A program made the translations under genes and the position numbers. The notes under the pieces are model-generated. The model was not told the origin of the DNA, did not search any database, and worked only from the letters and a program-made list of their open reading frames with translations. From an uncultured Corynebacterium sp. (GTDB lineage: Bacteria; Actinomycetota; Actinomycetes; Mycobacteriales; Mycobacteriaceae): 13,788 nucleotides of DNA. Within the stretch, counting starts at the first letter, position 1, and every line of letters starts with the position of its first letter. Positions 6,498 through 13,729 of the stretch are shown here, piece after piece. The stretch covers positions 1-13,788 of the forward strand of contig CAJZGD010000042.1 in NCBI GenBank assembly GCA_915275065.1. Reading direction: 5' to 3'.

Positions 6498-8153
6498 TTA
6501 TCCGCGGTTAATCATGAGTGGCCTCGGGGTGAGTTGGGTCATGTCCCAGGCGTTGAGGGGGTTGTGTGCGGAAATGCTGATTCCCGGGGTGACGCCGGAT
6601 GGGAGCTGGGTTGCGATCTTGTGGTAGTCGTCGGGGGTTTCCGCGGTGATGAGGGCGACGGGGGCGAGGTCGTCGTGGTGGGTGGCGGTGTTTTGGGCTT
6701 CTTCGGTGGTGGTGACGCCGAAGGTGAGGAAGAGTTTCTGGGGGAGGTTGTGGTCGTGGGTGAGGGTGGCCAGCCAGGTTGCGGCTTGGGTGTGGTCGTC
6801 GGTGGGGGCCATGCCCACGTTGGGATTGGTGAGTGTGGTTTCGAAGGTTGTGAGGTGGTGGAAGTCGCCGTGGAGTATGAGGTAGGTGTTGTTTCGGGTG
6901 GCTTCGGCTAACCAGAGTTGGAGTTGTTCGGGGCGGAGACCATCTACGGTGAGGATGAGGGCGGGGGTTACTTGGGTTTCGGGGTCTGGGGTGATGTAGC
7001 GCATGACCCGTTCGTGTAGGTGTTCGAATTCGCCGTCGATGTCGACGGGGTTGTCGGGGCGGGCAGCGGTGAGGTTGATGGGGTGAGCGACGATGATGCG
7101 GTGGGGGTATACGGTGCCGCGGCGGTATTGCCCCGGCTGGTATTGGTGGGTGCGTTCACCGCGGCGAATACGGTCGGCAAGAGTGCTGGCGGTGCCGAAT
7201 TGGGCGCCGAGGGCGATGAGGGGTTGATCAGCCAGGCCGGCAACTTGTTTCATGGTGGCAAGGCTGTAGCGGGGATCGGGGTCATCAAGTATTCGGATGG
7301 TAGCGCCGAAAGCTTTGGCGGTGGCGATGCCGGCTATGGTGGAGGCGGCGGTGGCGATGACGATGGGGGCGGTGTCGGCGTCCCGGCGCGATTGGGCGGG
7401 GAATGCTTGAAGGTCGGTGGGGGCCTGTGTGGGCCAGGTTGCGGGGGCCGCGGTAGTGCTGGTGGAAGCTTCCGCGGTGGTGGTGCTTGTGGTGGTGTTG
7501 GTCCATGCGGGGACGAGTTCGACGGCGGTGTCGCCGTCGAGGTTGGCGATGGCGTGGGGAATGTGCCGTGGGTTGGTGACGGCGCGGGTGATGAATTGCA
7601 GGGCGGTGAGTTTTCCCAGGGCGTCGGGGGTTTCGGGGTCGGTGATGTAGTCGATTCCGGGTTGGGCCGGCAGGTGGGGTATGTCGCCAACGATGAGGAT
7701 GGTGTGGGTTTTCAGGCGGGCGATTTCGTTGAGTATGGCGGCTCGGTTGGTGGTGGTGAGGGTGAGCATGGGGGCGTGGCTGATCACCGCAATGGAGGCG
7801 GCCCGGAGTTGGCTGGCGGGATCATTGCTGGTGATGACGAGGGTTTCCGAGGTGGTGAAGAAGTGTTGGGATGCGTCAACGCCGGTGAGGTCCCGGTCGG
7901 GCAGGACGATGGGGTGGTTGGGGAAGTCGGGGGAAACGTGCCGGTTGAGGTTGGTGTTGCGGGCGGCGATGAGGTCGGGGTTGATGCCGGTGTCCGCCTG
8001 GGCGTCATCGGTGGTGGGGGTGCCGGCCGGGGTGGGTGTGGGCTGCGGCATCGAGAGGCAGCCGGCGACCAGGAGTGCCGCAACCAGGATGGTGGCTGCG
8101 GCACGGACGTGGGTGTGGGGGCGGCTAGGCAAATGCGCCGGGCCCTTCTTCAC
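6498..8153 (-). CDS. secreted lipoprotein with cell-wall-binding-repeat-like segments
   Basis: The N-terminus carries a lipoprotein signal: basic start, hydrophobic ATILVAALLVAG, and lipobox LVAGC with Cys32 as the predicted lipidated residue. The mature protein is therefore anchored on the outer face of the membrane. A Pro/Thr-rich linker follows (about 35-50). Two segments, near 104-160 (LVITSNDPASQLRAASIAV to ILIVGDI) and 263-330 (PIVIATAASTIAGIATAKAF to ALGAQFGTASTLADRI), resemble the alternating pattern of cell wall-binding repeat 2 modules. They are joined by a Thr/Ser-rich linker near 218-247. The C-terminal third (about 350-551) is unassigned. No catalytic motif is evident. The start shown is GTG, overlapping the DUF262 gene by 29 bases. 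A TTG at 8132 with AAGAAGGG just before it is an alternative. The overlap suggests translational coupling with the DUF262 gene, an odd partner for a surface protein. Confidence 0.82.
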   Translation of the reverse strand: MKKGPAHLPSRPHTHVRAAATILVAALLVAGCLSMPQPTPTPAGTPTTDDAQADTGINPDLIAARNTNLNRHVSPDFPNHPIVLPDRDLTGVDASQHFFTTSETLVITSNDPASQLRAASIAVISHAPMLTLTTTNRAAILNEIARLKTHTILIVGDIPHLPAQPGIDYITDPETPDALGKLTALQFITRAVTNPRHIPHAIANLDGDTAVELVPAWTNTTTSTTTAEASTSTTAAPATWPTQAPTDLQAFPAQSRRDADTAPIVIATAASTIAGIATAKAFGATIRILDDPDPRYSLATMKQVAGLADQPLIALGAQFGTASTLADRIRRGERTHQYQPGQYRRGTVYPHRIIVAHPINLTAARPDNPVDIDGEFEHLHERVMRYITPDPETQVTPALILTVDGLRPEQLQLWLAEATRNNTYLILHGDFHHLTTFETTLTNPNVGMAPTDDHTQAATWLATLTHDHNLPQKLFLTFGVTTTEEAQNTATHHDDLAPVALITAETPDDYHKIATQLPSGVTPGISISAHNPLNAWDMTQLTPRPLMINRG

Positions 8154-9927
8154 CTGCGTGTAGGTCGGTTTCGTCTACGTCATGGATGGCGGTCATGCCC
8201 ATGGCTTCTTCGATCATTTTCAGCAGGCGGTGGCGCCGGTCGGTGAAGAATTTCGGGGCGTTGGCCTGGAAGAGCAGTTTGGGGTCAACAAGGTGGGTTT
8301 CGAGTATGGCGTCGAAATCTTCGTCGTTGAGGAGGCTCTTGGATTGGACGCGGTACAGGTAGCGGGCTGGGGAGGATTCCTCGACCATGACGTGGGTGCG
8401 GCGGCTCATTGGGGTGCGGTTGAGCACGGAGTTCGCCAGGATGGCGTCGATGCCGTTGGCTTCGCACCAGCTGAGGGGGAAGATGGGCCGGAAGTGGGTG
8501 CCTAGCTCGGCGAAGGTTTCGTGGTTGAATTCGATGGTGGTGCGCCAGTCTTTCGCGCCGCGGCCCATGATGAGCGAGTAAATGCCTTTGTACAGGCCGG
8601 AGTTCGGGCCGGCGGAGAGCAGGCGGGATTCCACGAATCGGGCTTGGATGATGGAGCGGGGGGTGGGAACATTATTGCGCCCATCAAAGTCGGTGACCCA
8701 TTCGGTGACTTCGTCGACGTCGTTGCTGATGCGGACGGTGAGCGCCGGGGAGCCGTAGAGTTCGCCGAATACGCCGCACCAGAACCATTGGTGGATGCGG
8801 TCCCAGGCTTGTTGTTGGCTGAGCACGCCGGGTCGTTCGGCGAGCAGGGCGACCATGACGGCGAGGGGCACGAGTTGCGCGGAGTAGGGCACTTGGGAGG
8901 TGGTGATGATACACCGGTGGGCCATGAAGTTCGCGGCTTCGTGGAAGGCCAGGCGCATGGTGTCGGCCGCGGGCCGGTATTCGTCGAGGGTGAGTTCGAT
9001 GATGGATTCGCGGAATGCGGAGGCGTGCCCGTTTTTCGCCGTGACGTAGAGTGCGACGGAGGTGAGGAATTCGGTGCGGTCGATTTCGGCGAGCGCCGGG
9101 TAGGCGCGGAGGATTTTTTCGGTTTTTTCCCAATCCTCCTGGAGCCGGAAGGTGGGGTCTTCGGTGGCGAATTTCGCGGTGAGGAGTTCGAACACGTCCA
9201 TTTGCAGGCCAACGGAGTTGGCGTGGGCGAAGATGGATCCTATGCCCGCGTGGTCGGTGCTGCGGGAGAGTTGGATCACGGGGACGGAATAGCCGACGAG
9301 GGGTTTAATGATGCGGGTGTAGAAGGTTTTTGCGCGTTCCCGGGCGTCGGCGTCGGCGGATTGTGCAATATCAAAAAGTAGGTCGGTGCCGCCGTCGAAA
9401 AGCAGGTCGCAGACGGGAATGTAGCCGGCGGCGAGTGCGGCTTCGCGGGTGGCGAGTCCTTCGGGTAGATCTGGGGCGAAGTGGGATTTCACGTGGCCGT
9501 TTTCGTCGACGGAGACCACTGCCTCGTCGGGGAGTACGTCTTCGGAGACGGCTTTATTGACGTCGATGAAGAAGCGGCGGCGGACTTTCTTCTTGCGGAA
9601 GTCCATGCTTTCTACCAGCCCGTCACCCCGCATGCATTGGTAGAGGGTGGTGAGGCGCTGTTGCCCGTCAAGGAGCAGTAGACCTGGGGAAACCCCGATG
9701 TCGGGGGCGGTTTCGATCGGCCGGGGGCGGAAGTAGACGGGCACATCATGCGTGTCGAGCGCCATGAAGGAGCCGATGGGGTATCCGCGGAGAACCGTGA
9801 CAAGTAGCGAACGGATCCGGTCGACGTTCCACCGGTAGTCGCGTTGGAAGTCGGGGACTTGGAGTTCCCCGCGGTTGATGTGGTCAAAAAGGTCAATGAG
9901 ATCGTAGCTTGGCGTGGTAAAACCCAT
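8125..9927 (-). CDS. DUF262 (GmrSD/ParB-like) protein with degenerate DUF1524 HNH end
   Basis: The 600-residue protein begins with a DUF262 domain: VPDFQRDYRWNVDRI (24-38), IGSFMALD (51-58) and LLLLDGQQRLTTLYQ (83-97), where DGQQR is the family's nucleotide-binding motif. A later ANSVGLQMDVFELLTAKFA stretch (236-254) matches the conserved helical part. DUF262 is the N-terminal half of GmrSD-type restriction enzymes and several phage-defence proteins. The C-terminus has the layout of DUF1524, a His-Me/HNH nuclease. However, the usual HHIFP reads RPIFP (480-484), and the NKTPLS..TN element reads NRTPMSRRTH (503-512). The metal/catalytic histidines are therefore apparently lost. DNA modification sensing or ATPase function may remain. 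Nuclease activity is doubtful. The ATG at 9927 is preceded by a -10 box positioned for a leaderless transcript. The lipoprotein gene overlaps its end, and the CDF gene ends 44 bases upstream. Confidence 0.88.
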   Translation of the reverse strand: MGFTTPSYDLIDLFDHINRGELQVPDFQRDYRWNVDRIRSLLVTVLRGYPIGSFMALDTHDVPVYFRPRPIETAPDIGVSPGLLLLDGQQRLTTLYQCMRGDGLVESMDFRKKKVRRRFFIDVNKAVSEDVLPDEAVVSVDENGHVKSHFAPDLPEGLATREAALAAGYIPVCDLLFDGGTDLLFDIAQSADADARERAKTFYTRIIKPLVGYSVPVIQLSRSTDHAGIGSIFAHANSVGLQMDVFELLTAKFATEDPTFRLQEDWEKTEKILRAYPALAEIDRTEFLTSVALYVTAKNGHASAFRESIIELTLDEYRPAADTMRLAFHEAANFMAHRCIITTSQVPYSAQLVPLAVMVALLAERPGVLSQQQAWDRIHQWFWCGVFGELYGSPALTVRISNDVDEVTEWVTDFDGRNNVPTPRSIIQARFVESRLLSAGPNSGLYKGIYSLIMGRGAKDWRTTIEFNHETFAELGTHFRPIFPLSWCEANGIDAILANSVLNRTPMSRRTHVMVEESSPARYLYRVQSKSLLNDEDFDAILETHLVDPKLLFQANAPKFFTDRRHRLLKMIEEAMGMTAIHDVDETDLHAGEEGPGAFA

Positions 9928-9933
9928 AATTTG

Positions 9934-9939
9934 AGTTTA
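9934..9939 (-). promoter_or_regulatory. candidate leaderless -10 box for the DUF262 gene
   Basis: The minus strand reads TAAACT, six bases before the ATG at 9927, so transcription would start at or next to the A of ATG. No strong ribosome site is present in front of this ATG, which fits a leaderless message. The -35 region is poor. The gene may also be read from the CDF gene 44 bases upstream. Confidence 0.4.
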
Positions 9940-9971
9940 GCTGCTTCCACCCAACTGCGGCATGACTTGTG

Positions 9972-11060
9972 CTAGGTGTGGCAAATAATTTCGTGATTGT
10001 GGTGCTTTGTTCCTTCGATTTGGACGGTGGTGTGTTCGATTCCTAATTCTTGGAATGCTTGTTGCACATCATCGAGTACCCCGCAGCCGGACAGGGGTTT
10101 TTCGTCCGCCATCACCACGTGGCAGGTTGCGAGCAATTTATTGCCGTCGAGGGACCACACGTGCAGGTCATGGACGGCCGAGACGCCTTCCACGTTTTCG
10201 AGCTTTTCGACGATGTCCTCGGTGTCAACACCTACTGGGACTTGTTCGAGCAGGACCCGGAGTGATTCCCAGGCGAGTTTCACGGAGCGCGGCAGGATGA
10301 GTGCCGCAATGATGAGGGAGGCTACCGTGTCGGCCCATAGTATGCCGGTGAACTGCATGAGGAGGGCGGCGACGATCACGGCGACGGATCCGAACAGGTC
10401 GACGAGAACGTGCAGGTAGGCGCCGCGAACGTTCATGTTGTCGTGGGAGTGCCCGTGGAGCACGATGGCGCCGAAGATGTTGGCGACGAGGCCGATCACG
10501 CCGACTATGAGCATGACGGTAATGTCGATGGTTTCACCGTTACGGAAGCGTTCGACGGCTTCGAACACGATCCAAATGGAGATAATGGACACGCTCACCG
10601 CGTTGAGGAGGGCGGCGACTACTTCGAATCGTTTATAGCCGTAGGTGGCGGTTTTCGTTGCGGTGCGGCGGGCCAGGAGGATAGCGACGGCAGCCACAAC
10701 GAGCCCGGTGGAGTCGGACAGCATGTGCATGGCGTCGGAGATGAGCGCAAGAGAACCGGAGTACCAGCCGCCGAAGAGTTCGGCGAAGAAAATGACTGCG
10801 GTGAAGAACAGGACGCCGAGCAGGGCCTTCAGGGAGGAGGGCACGTGACTGTGATTATGGTCATGCCCATGATGGTCATGATCGTGGTCGTGGTGACTGT
10901 GATCGTGATCGTGCTCGTGGTGATCGTGGGCATCGTGGGAGTGTTGGTGTTCCTCGTGATGAGCCTCATGATCGTGATGGTCGTCATGGTTGTGGTCGGC
11001 AACAATAGCTGCCCCCACATTGGTGGTGTCAGCCTGGTTTTCGGCGTTCGGCTTGGTCAT
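9972..11060 (-). CDS. CDF family zinc/cobalt efflux transporter with His-rich N-terminus
   Basis: This is a cation diffusion facilitator that exports divalent metal, probably Zn(II), in exchange for protons across the membrane. The 362 residues contain a cytoplasmic N-terminal tail with 26 histidines in residues 23-72, alternating with Asp and Glu. Six membrane segments follow (about 78-255), then a C-terminal metal-sensing domain (about 262-350) with VHDLHVWSLDGN. The transport-site pairs are His112-x3-Asp116 in TM2 (HMLSD) and His217-x3-Asp221 in TM5 (HVLVD), the zinc-type signature. A His loop HGHSHD lies between TM4 and TM5. I chose the ATG at 11060 because AAGGTGAG stands 4 bases before it. 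An ATG at 11087 lies inside an inverted repeat and is less likely. It is close to ZnT/CzcD/ZitB proteins. The exact metal is not proven. Confidence 0.95.
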   Translation of the reverse strand: MTKPNAENQADTTNVGAAIVADHNHDDHHDHEAHHEEHQHSHDAHDHHEHDHDHSHHDHDHDHHGHDHNHSHVPSSLKALLGVLFFTAVIFFAELFGGWYSGSLALISDAMHMLSDSTGLVVAAVAILLARRTATKTATYGYKRFEVVAALLNAVSVSIISIWIVFEAVERFRNGETIDITVMLIVGVIGLVANIFGAIVLHGHSHDNMNVRGAYLHVLVDLFGSVAVIVAALLMQFTGILWADTVASLIIAALILPRSVKLAWESLRVLLEQVPVGVDTEDIVEKLENVEGVSAVHDLHVWSLDGNKLLATCHVVMADEKPLSGCGVLDDVQQAFQELGIEHTTVQIEGTKHHNHEIICHT

Positions 11061-11078
11061 GAATCTCACCTTACACGC

Positions 11079-11109
11079 TATTTTCATTTAGTTCCAGTTA
11101 TTGAAAATA
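11079..11109. promoter_or_regulatory. inverted repeat, candidate operator of the metal exporter gene
   Basis: TATTTTCA at 11079-11086 and TGAAAATA at 11102-11109 are perfect 8-base inverted arms with a 15-base spacer (centres 23 bases apart, about two helical turns). The repeat sits 18 bases upstream of the chosen start codon. The TGAAAAT half-site recalls the mycobacterial/corynebacterial Zur box, but here the halves face outward and are widely spaced, so Zur binding is only a hypothesis. TTTAT/TATTTT within it may also hold a -10 box. Confidence 0.5.
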
Positions 11110-11171
11110 AACATTGGGTTTCTCCGCTATGTGGTTTATCACTATTGATGACTCCCCCACTGGCGCCGGGG

Positions 11172-11187
11172 CGACGTTTCGGCGTCG
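11172..11187 (-). terminator. possible weak hairpin at the end of the TPR gene
   Basis: CGACG and CGTCG form a 5-base stem with a 6-base loop immediately after the TPR stop codon. The following minus-strand sequence is C/G-rich, not T-rich, so intrinsic termination is doubtful. Rho-dependent or no termination is equally possible. The remaining 11061-11187 gap holds the inverted repeat at 11079-11109. Confidence 0.25.
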
Positions 11188-13695
11188 TCAAGCGGAACCT
11201 TCCTCGCCATGCCATCGCTGCTCGCATTCCGCATACCGGTGTTCCATCCACGACCACAACCAATTCGAGCTTTCATCGCAGTATGAGACCAAATCACGCA
11301 GCATTTTCCAATATTCACAAGCCATTTCATCATGCCCTGCACTTTCGTAGGCGACCGCCGCGGCATGAAATAGCTTCGTCATTACCAGGTGCACGCACCC
11401 AAACTCATAAGCACATAGTGTTATTACCCACGGCACTTCGGCCACAACCCGTTGATATTCACCGGCCCAATGCAGACAACACACATAGGAAGCCCATTGA
11501 AGCGCAGTCAGCGGATGCCTGAGCCCCCACCGATTCTCACAGGTGGTAGCCAACTCCGCAGCTAATACCAACCCCTGTCTCTTGTGGCCGGCTAACACTA
11601 ACATCTCAGCACGGCACCGCTGAATTTGCAGAGTCAATGGGGATTCCGCGCCACAAAGTTTTTCACTCGCCTGTGCCGCATCGCGCAGCTGCACAAGCGC
11701 CACCGAATCCTTGAGCCCAATATCTTGCAGGTAGCAGGCATAATTATAGCGAGCACACATCACAATAAAATCATCGTTCCCCCACTCATCAGCCATCACA
11801 TCGATCAGCCGCCCATACCCCCGAGCAAAGAGCTTATAGCCATCAGGCTTCTTGGACAGAGCACGATACTCCCCTTCAACCCATCGACGAAACCACCGGG
11901 TTGTGAGATCATTCAAATAGAAAACTTCATAATCGGCGATCAAGGGAATAATCTGCTGCCGCGCATCGGCAGGATGCCCTAGCAGGATTAAGTATCGTAC
12001 GTACACAACCCGCGCTAGGAACGCTGCTGCGCAATAGCTGCGTTGATCCCATGTATCATCGGTATAATTCCACATTCGCTGCAATTCATCGTATGCCTTC
12101 TCCCGCTTACCCAGGTCACATAGCACTTTCATATAACCTTCATGGATGTTCACCAGGAGTACTTCTAAGTCATGATCGTCACAATAACGGTAGCCAGTGT
12201 ATGGGATACCATCAACGTTAATACCGCTCTCCACATACTCCTCAAAAAACGCAGAATACTCCCACTCCGCCAGATCCAACCACCCTTGGTTCCGTAACTG
12301 CCACAGATACCGCGACCGACACAAAAGTAACTCATCAGGTTTATTCATCACACCATCAAAAAGCCGCAGCGCAGGCCCCAATAACGCTACCGCCTCCTCA
12401 ATACATCCATGGCGTACAATATAATTAAGATATTGGTAGCACTTATTACGGCTTCGAGCCCCCATGCATCCGTAAAATCGAAACCACTGGGTGAGGCACT
12501 GACACACATGCCGACTTGTGGTATCTGGATCGCTCTTCTTCCCTATCACTGTATGCTGAATGTATTTCCACCAATCATCCAAGATCTTTGGAATACTGGT
12601 CCCCAAGTCTCGACACGTACCCCACTGTTTTCGCACTTGCGCCATTGTTTTCCGCCAATTCCCGGTGCTCCGCGCTTGCCCCAATTGGTTACCGCTCGCA
12701 TCAATCCGCGCTTCCGAAAGCTGGCGAAGTTCATTGACGTGTTCCATGGCAAGGGCATGCCGGTCAGACTTGTGCAGCTGATACCAATCCAGCTCCAAAA
12801 CAATGGAGCGAAATAAATCAGATCGCGCCCCATATTTCTCTGCCACAAAATCAATAAGCTTCACGTATTCGTCTACGGCCTCATCAATTCGGCCAATACG
12901 TGTCAGCCCCGCGCAATACGCCCTTCGCCGCGGCACGTCGCTTGGATCCGTAGGCGCCTCTAGCGTGGGATCTAGCTTTTGCAGTGGGTTAGGGTAGAAA
13001 TCCTCATGATGATTCAGCCGCTCGACAAACCGAAAAAACTCCGGGTTCCGCACCGGTAACGTAGCCACCGGGTTAAAGGTTTCCCTAATATATTGGGGAT
13101 GGCTGGCGATAATACCATCCAGAAGCGCGCGGGTGTCCGCCAGGATTCCCAGCGGCCGGTGCATCGACCGCTTGTCGACGCCCCACAGGCGGCCATACTC
13201 CACCAATGCTTCCTTCTGATCCGCCCCGGCCAGCAGGAAAACCAAGGTACCCCGGGCTAATCGGGTCAGATCATGCCGGCCACCTAAGGTTTCCGCATAG
13301 CCGCGCACCACCGCATACAGCAGGTAGGTGGCCTCTGCAAAACAGCCCAGCCGGATAAAGCACCCGACCGCGGCAAACCGCACATCGTAGCCATCGTCAT
13401 AATCCGCCACCAGCAGGTATTGCTCCAATGCCTGGAGATGTAAATTGGTTTCTTTCAAACACAGCGCCCAGTCGGCACGATTGTTTCTGGTTGTGGGATG
13501 CTCCGGCCCGAACGTCCGTTCGCAGGCCGCCACGAGCTGCCGCAACTCGGGTTGGGCTTTCTTATCATCCCCCTCGTCCATGAGGGCGGTGGTGTAATCC
13601 CGCCAAGCGGCTAACGTATCGGGGTGTTCCTCCCCCAAGGTTGCGCGTAACTGGATGAATTGGTGATGGAACTGTGCCGATGGAGTTTGACCCAT
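11188..13695 (-). CDS. large tetratricopeptide-repeat protein
   Basis: The 835-residue soluble protein has kinesin-light-chain-type TPRs at the N-terminus (about 18-95). The marks there are LGEEHPDTLAAW and FGPEHPTTRNNRADW, with 42-residue spacing. Further TPR-like helices occur at 120-175 and near 690-790 (CGAESPLTLQIQ, WGLRHPLTALQWA, YESAGHDEMACEYW). The middle (about 200-680) is helical, rich in Trp, Tyr and Cys, and has only degenerate repeat signs. There is no signal peptide, membrane segment, nuclease, kinase or NTPase motif. It is most likely a protein-interaction platform. The C-terminal two thirds is AT-richer: 60-base samples at 11401, 11881 and 12541 give 45, 43 and 40 percent GC, against 70 percent at 13501 and 72 percent in the SUF-like genes. 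This suggests acquired or recombined DNA. It carries a leaderless promoter and precedes the metal exporter gene on the same strand. Its partner is unknown. Confidence 0.85.
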   Translation of the reverse strand: MGQTPSAQFHHQFIQLRATLGEEHPDTLAAWRDYTTALMDEGDDKKAQPELRQLVAACERTFGPEHPTTRNNRADWALCLKETNLHLQALEQYLLVADYDDGYDVRFAAVGCFIRLGCFAEATYLLYAVVRGYAETLGGRHDLTRLARGTLVFLLAGADQKEALVEYGRLWGVDKRSMHRPLGILADTRALLDGIIASHPQYIRETFNPVATLPVRNPEFFRFVERLNHHEDFYPNPLQKLDPTLEAPTDPSDVPRRRAYCAGLTRIGRIDEAVDEYVKLIDFVAEKYGARSDLFRSIVLELDWYQLHKSDRHALAMEHVNELRQLSEARIDASGNQLGQARSTGNWRKTMAQVRKQWGTCRDLGTSIPKILDDWWKYIQHTVIGKKSDPDTTSRHVCQCLTQWFRFYGCMGARSRNKCYQYLNYIVRHGCIEEAVALLGPALRLFDGVMNKPDELLLCRSRYLWQLRNQGWLDLAEWEYSAFFEEYVESGINVDGIPYTGYRYCDDHDLEVLLVNIHEGYMKVLCDLGKREKAYDELQRMWNYTDDTWDQRSYCAAAFLARVVYVRYLILLGHPADARQQIIPLIADYEVFYLNDLTTRWFRRWVEGEYRALSKKPDGYKLFARGYGRLIDVMADEWGNDDFIVMCARYNYACYLQDIGLKDSVALVQLRDAAQASEKLCGAESPLTLQIQRCRAEMLVLAGHKRQGLVLAAELATTCENRWGLRHPLTALQWASYVCCLHWAGEYQRVVAEVPWVITLCAYEFGCVHLVMTKLFHAAAVAYESAGHDEMACEYWKMLRDLVSYCDESSNWLWSWMEHRYAECEQRWHGEEGSA

Positions 13696-13701
13696 GCATC
13701 A

Positions 13702-13729
13702 ACTGTACTGCGATCACCAATCTGCGCAA
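13702..13729 (-). promoter_or_regulatory. leaderless promoter of the TPR gene
   Basis: On the minus strand TTGCGC (13724-13729) and TACAGT (13702-13707) are separated by 16 bases, a good -35/-10 pair. The -10 ends six bases before the ATG at 13695, so transcription should begin at or beside the start codon. No ribosome site precedes the ATG, in agreement with a leaderless message. The remaining bases to the window edge carry a short GGCAA/TTGCC inverted repeat near 13770-13788 that may belong to a gene outside the window. Confidence 0.6.

Noticed and set aside
7020..8246. Long plus-strand open frame (408 codons) opposite the lipoprotein gene
   Set aside because: Its translation is Gly/Val/Asp-rich low-complexity sequence typical of the complement of a GC-biased gene. 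The minus-strand lipoprotein with its lipobox is the real gene.
10840..11000. Repeated TGATCGTGGTCATG-like units, considered as a tandem repeat or CRISPR-like array
   Set aside because: The repeats are the codons of the in-frame His/Asp-rich tail of the CDF protein. There are no regular spacers.
11061..11087. Alternative upstream ATG for the CDF transporter
   Set aside because: That ATG lies in the arm of the inverted repeat and lacks a ribosome site. The ATG at 11060 has AAGGTGAG at good spacing.
10410..11522. Long plus-strand open frame opposite the CDF and TPR genes
   Set aside because: It spans the antisense of the His-rich tail and crosses two real gene boundaries. No domain or ribosome site supports it.
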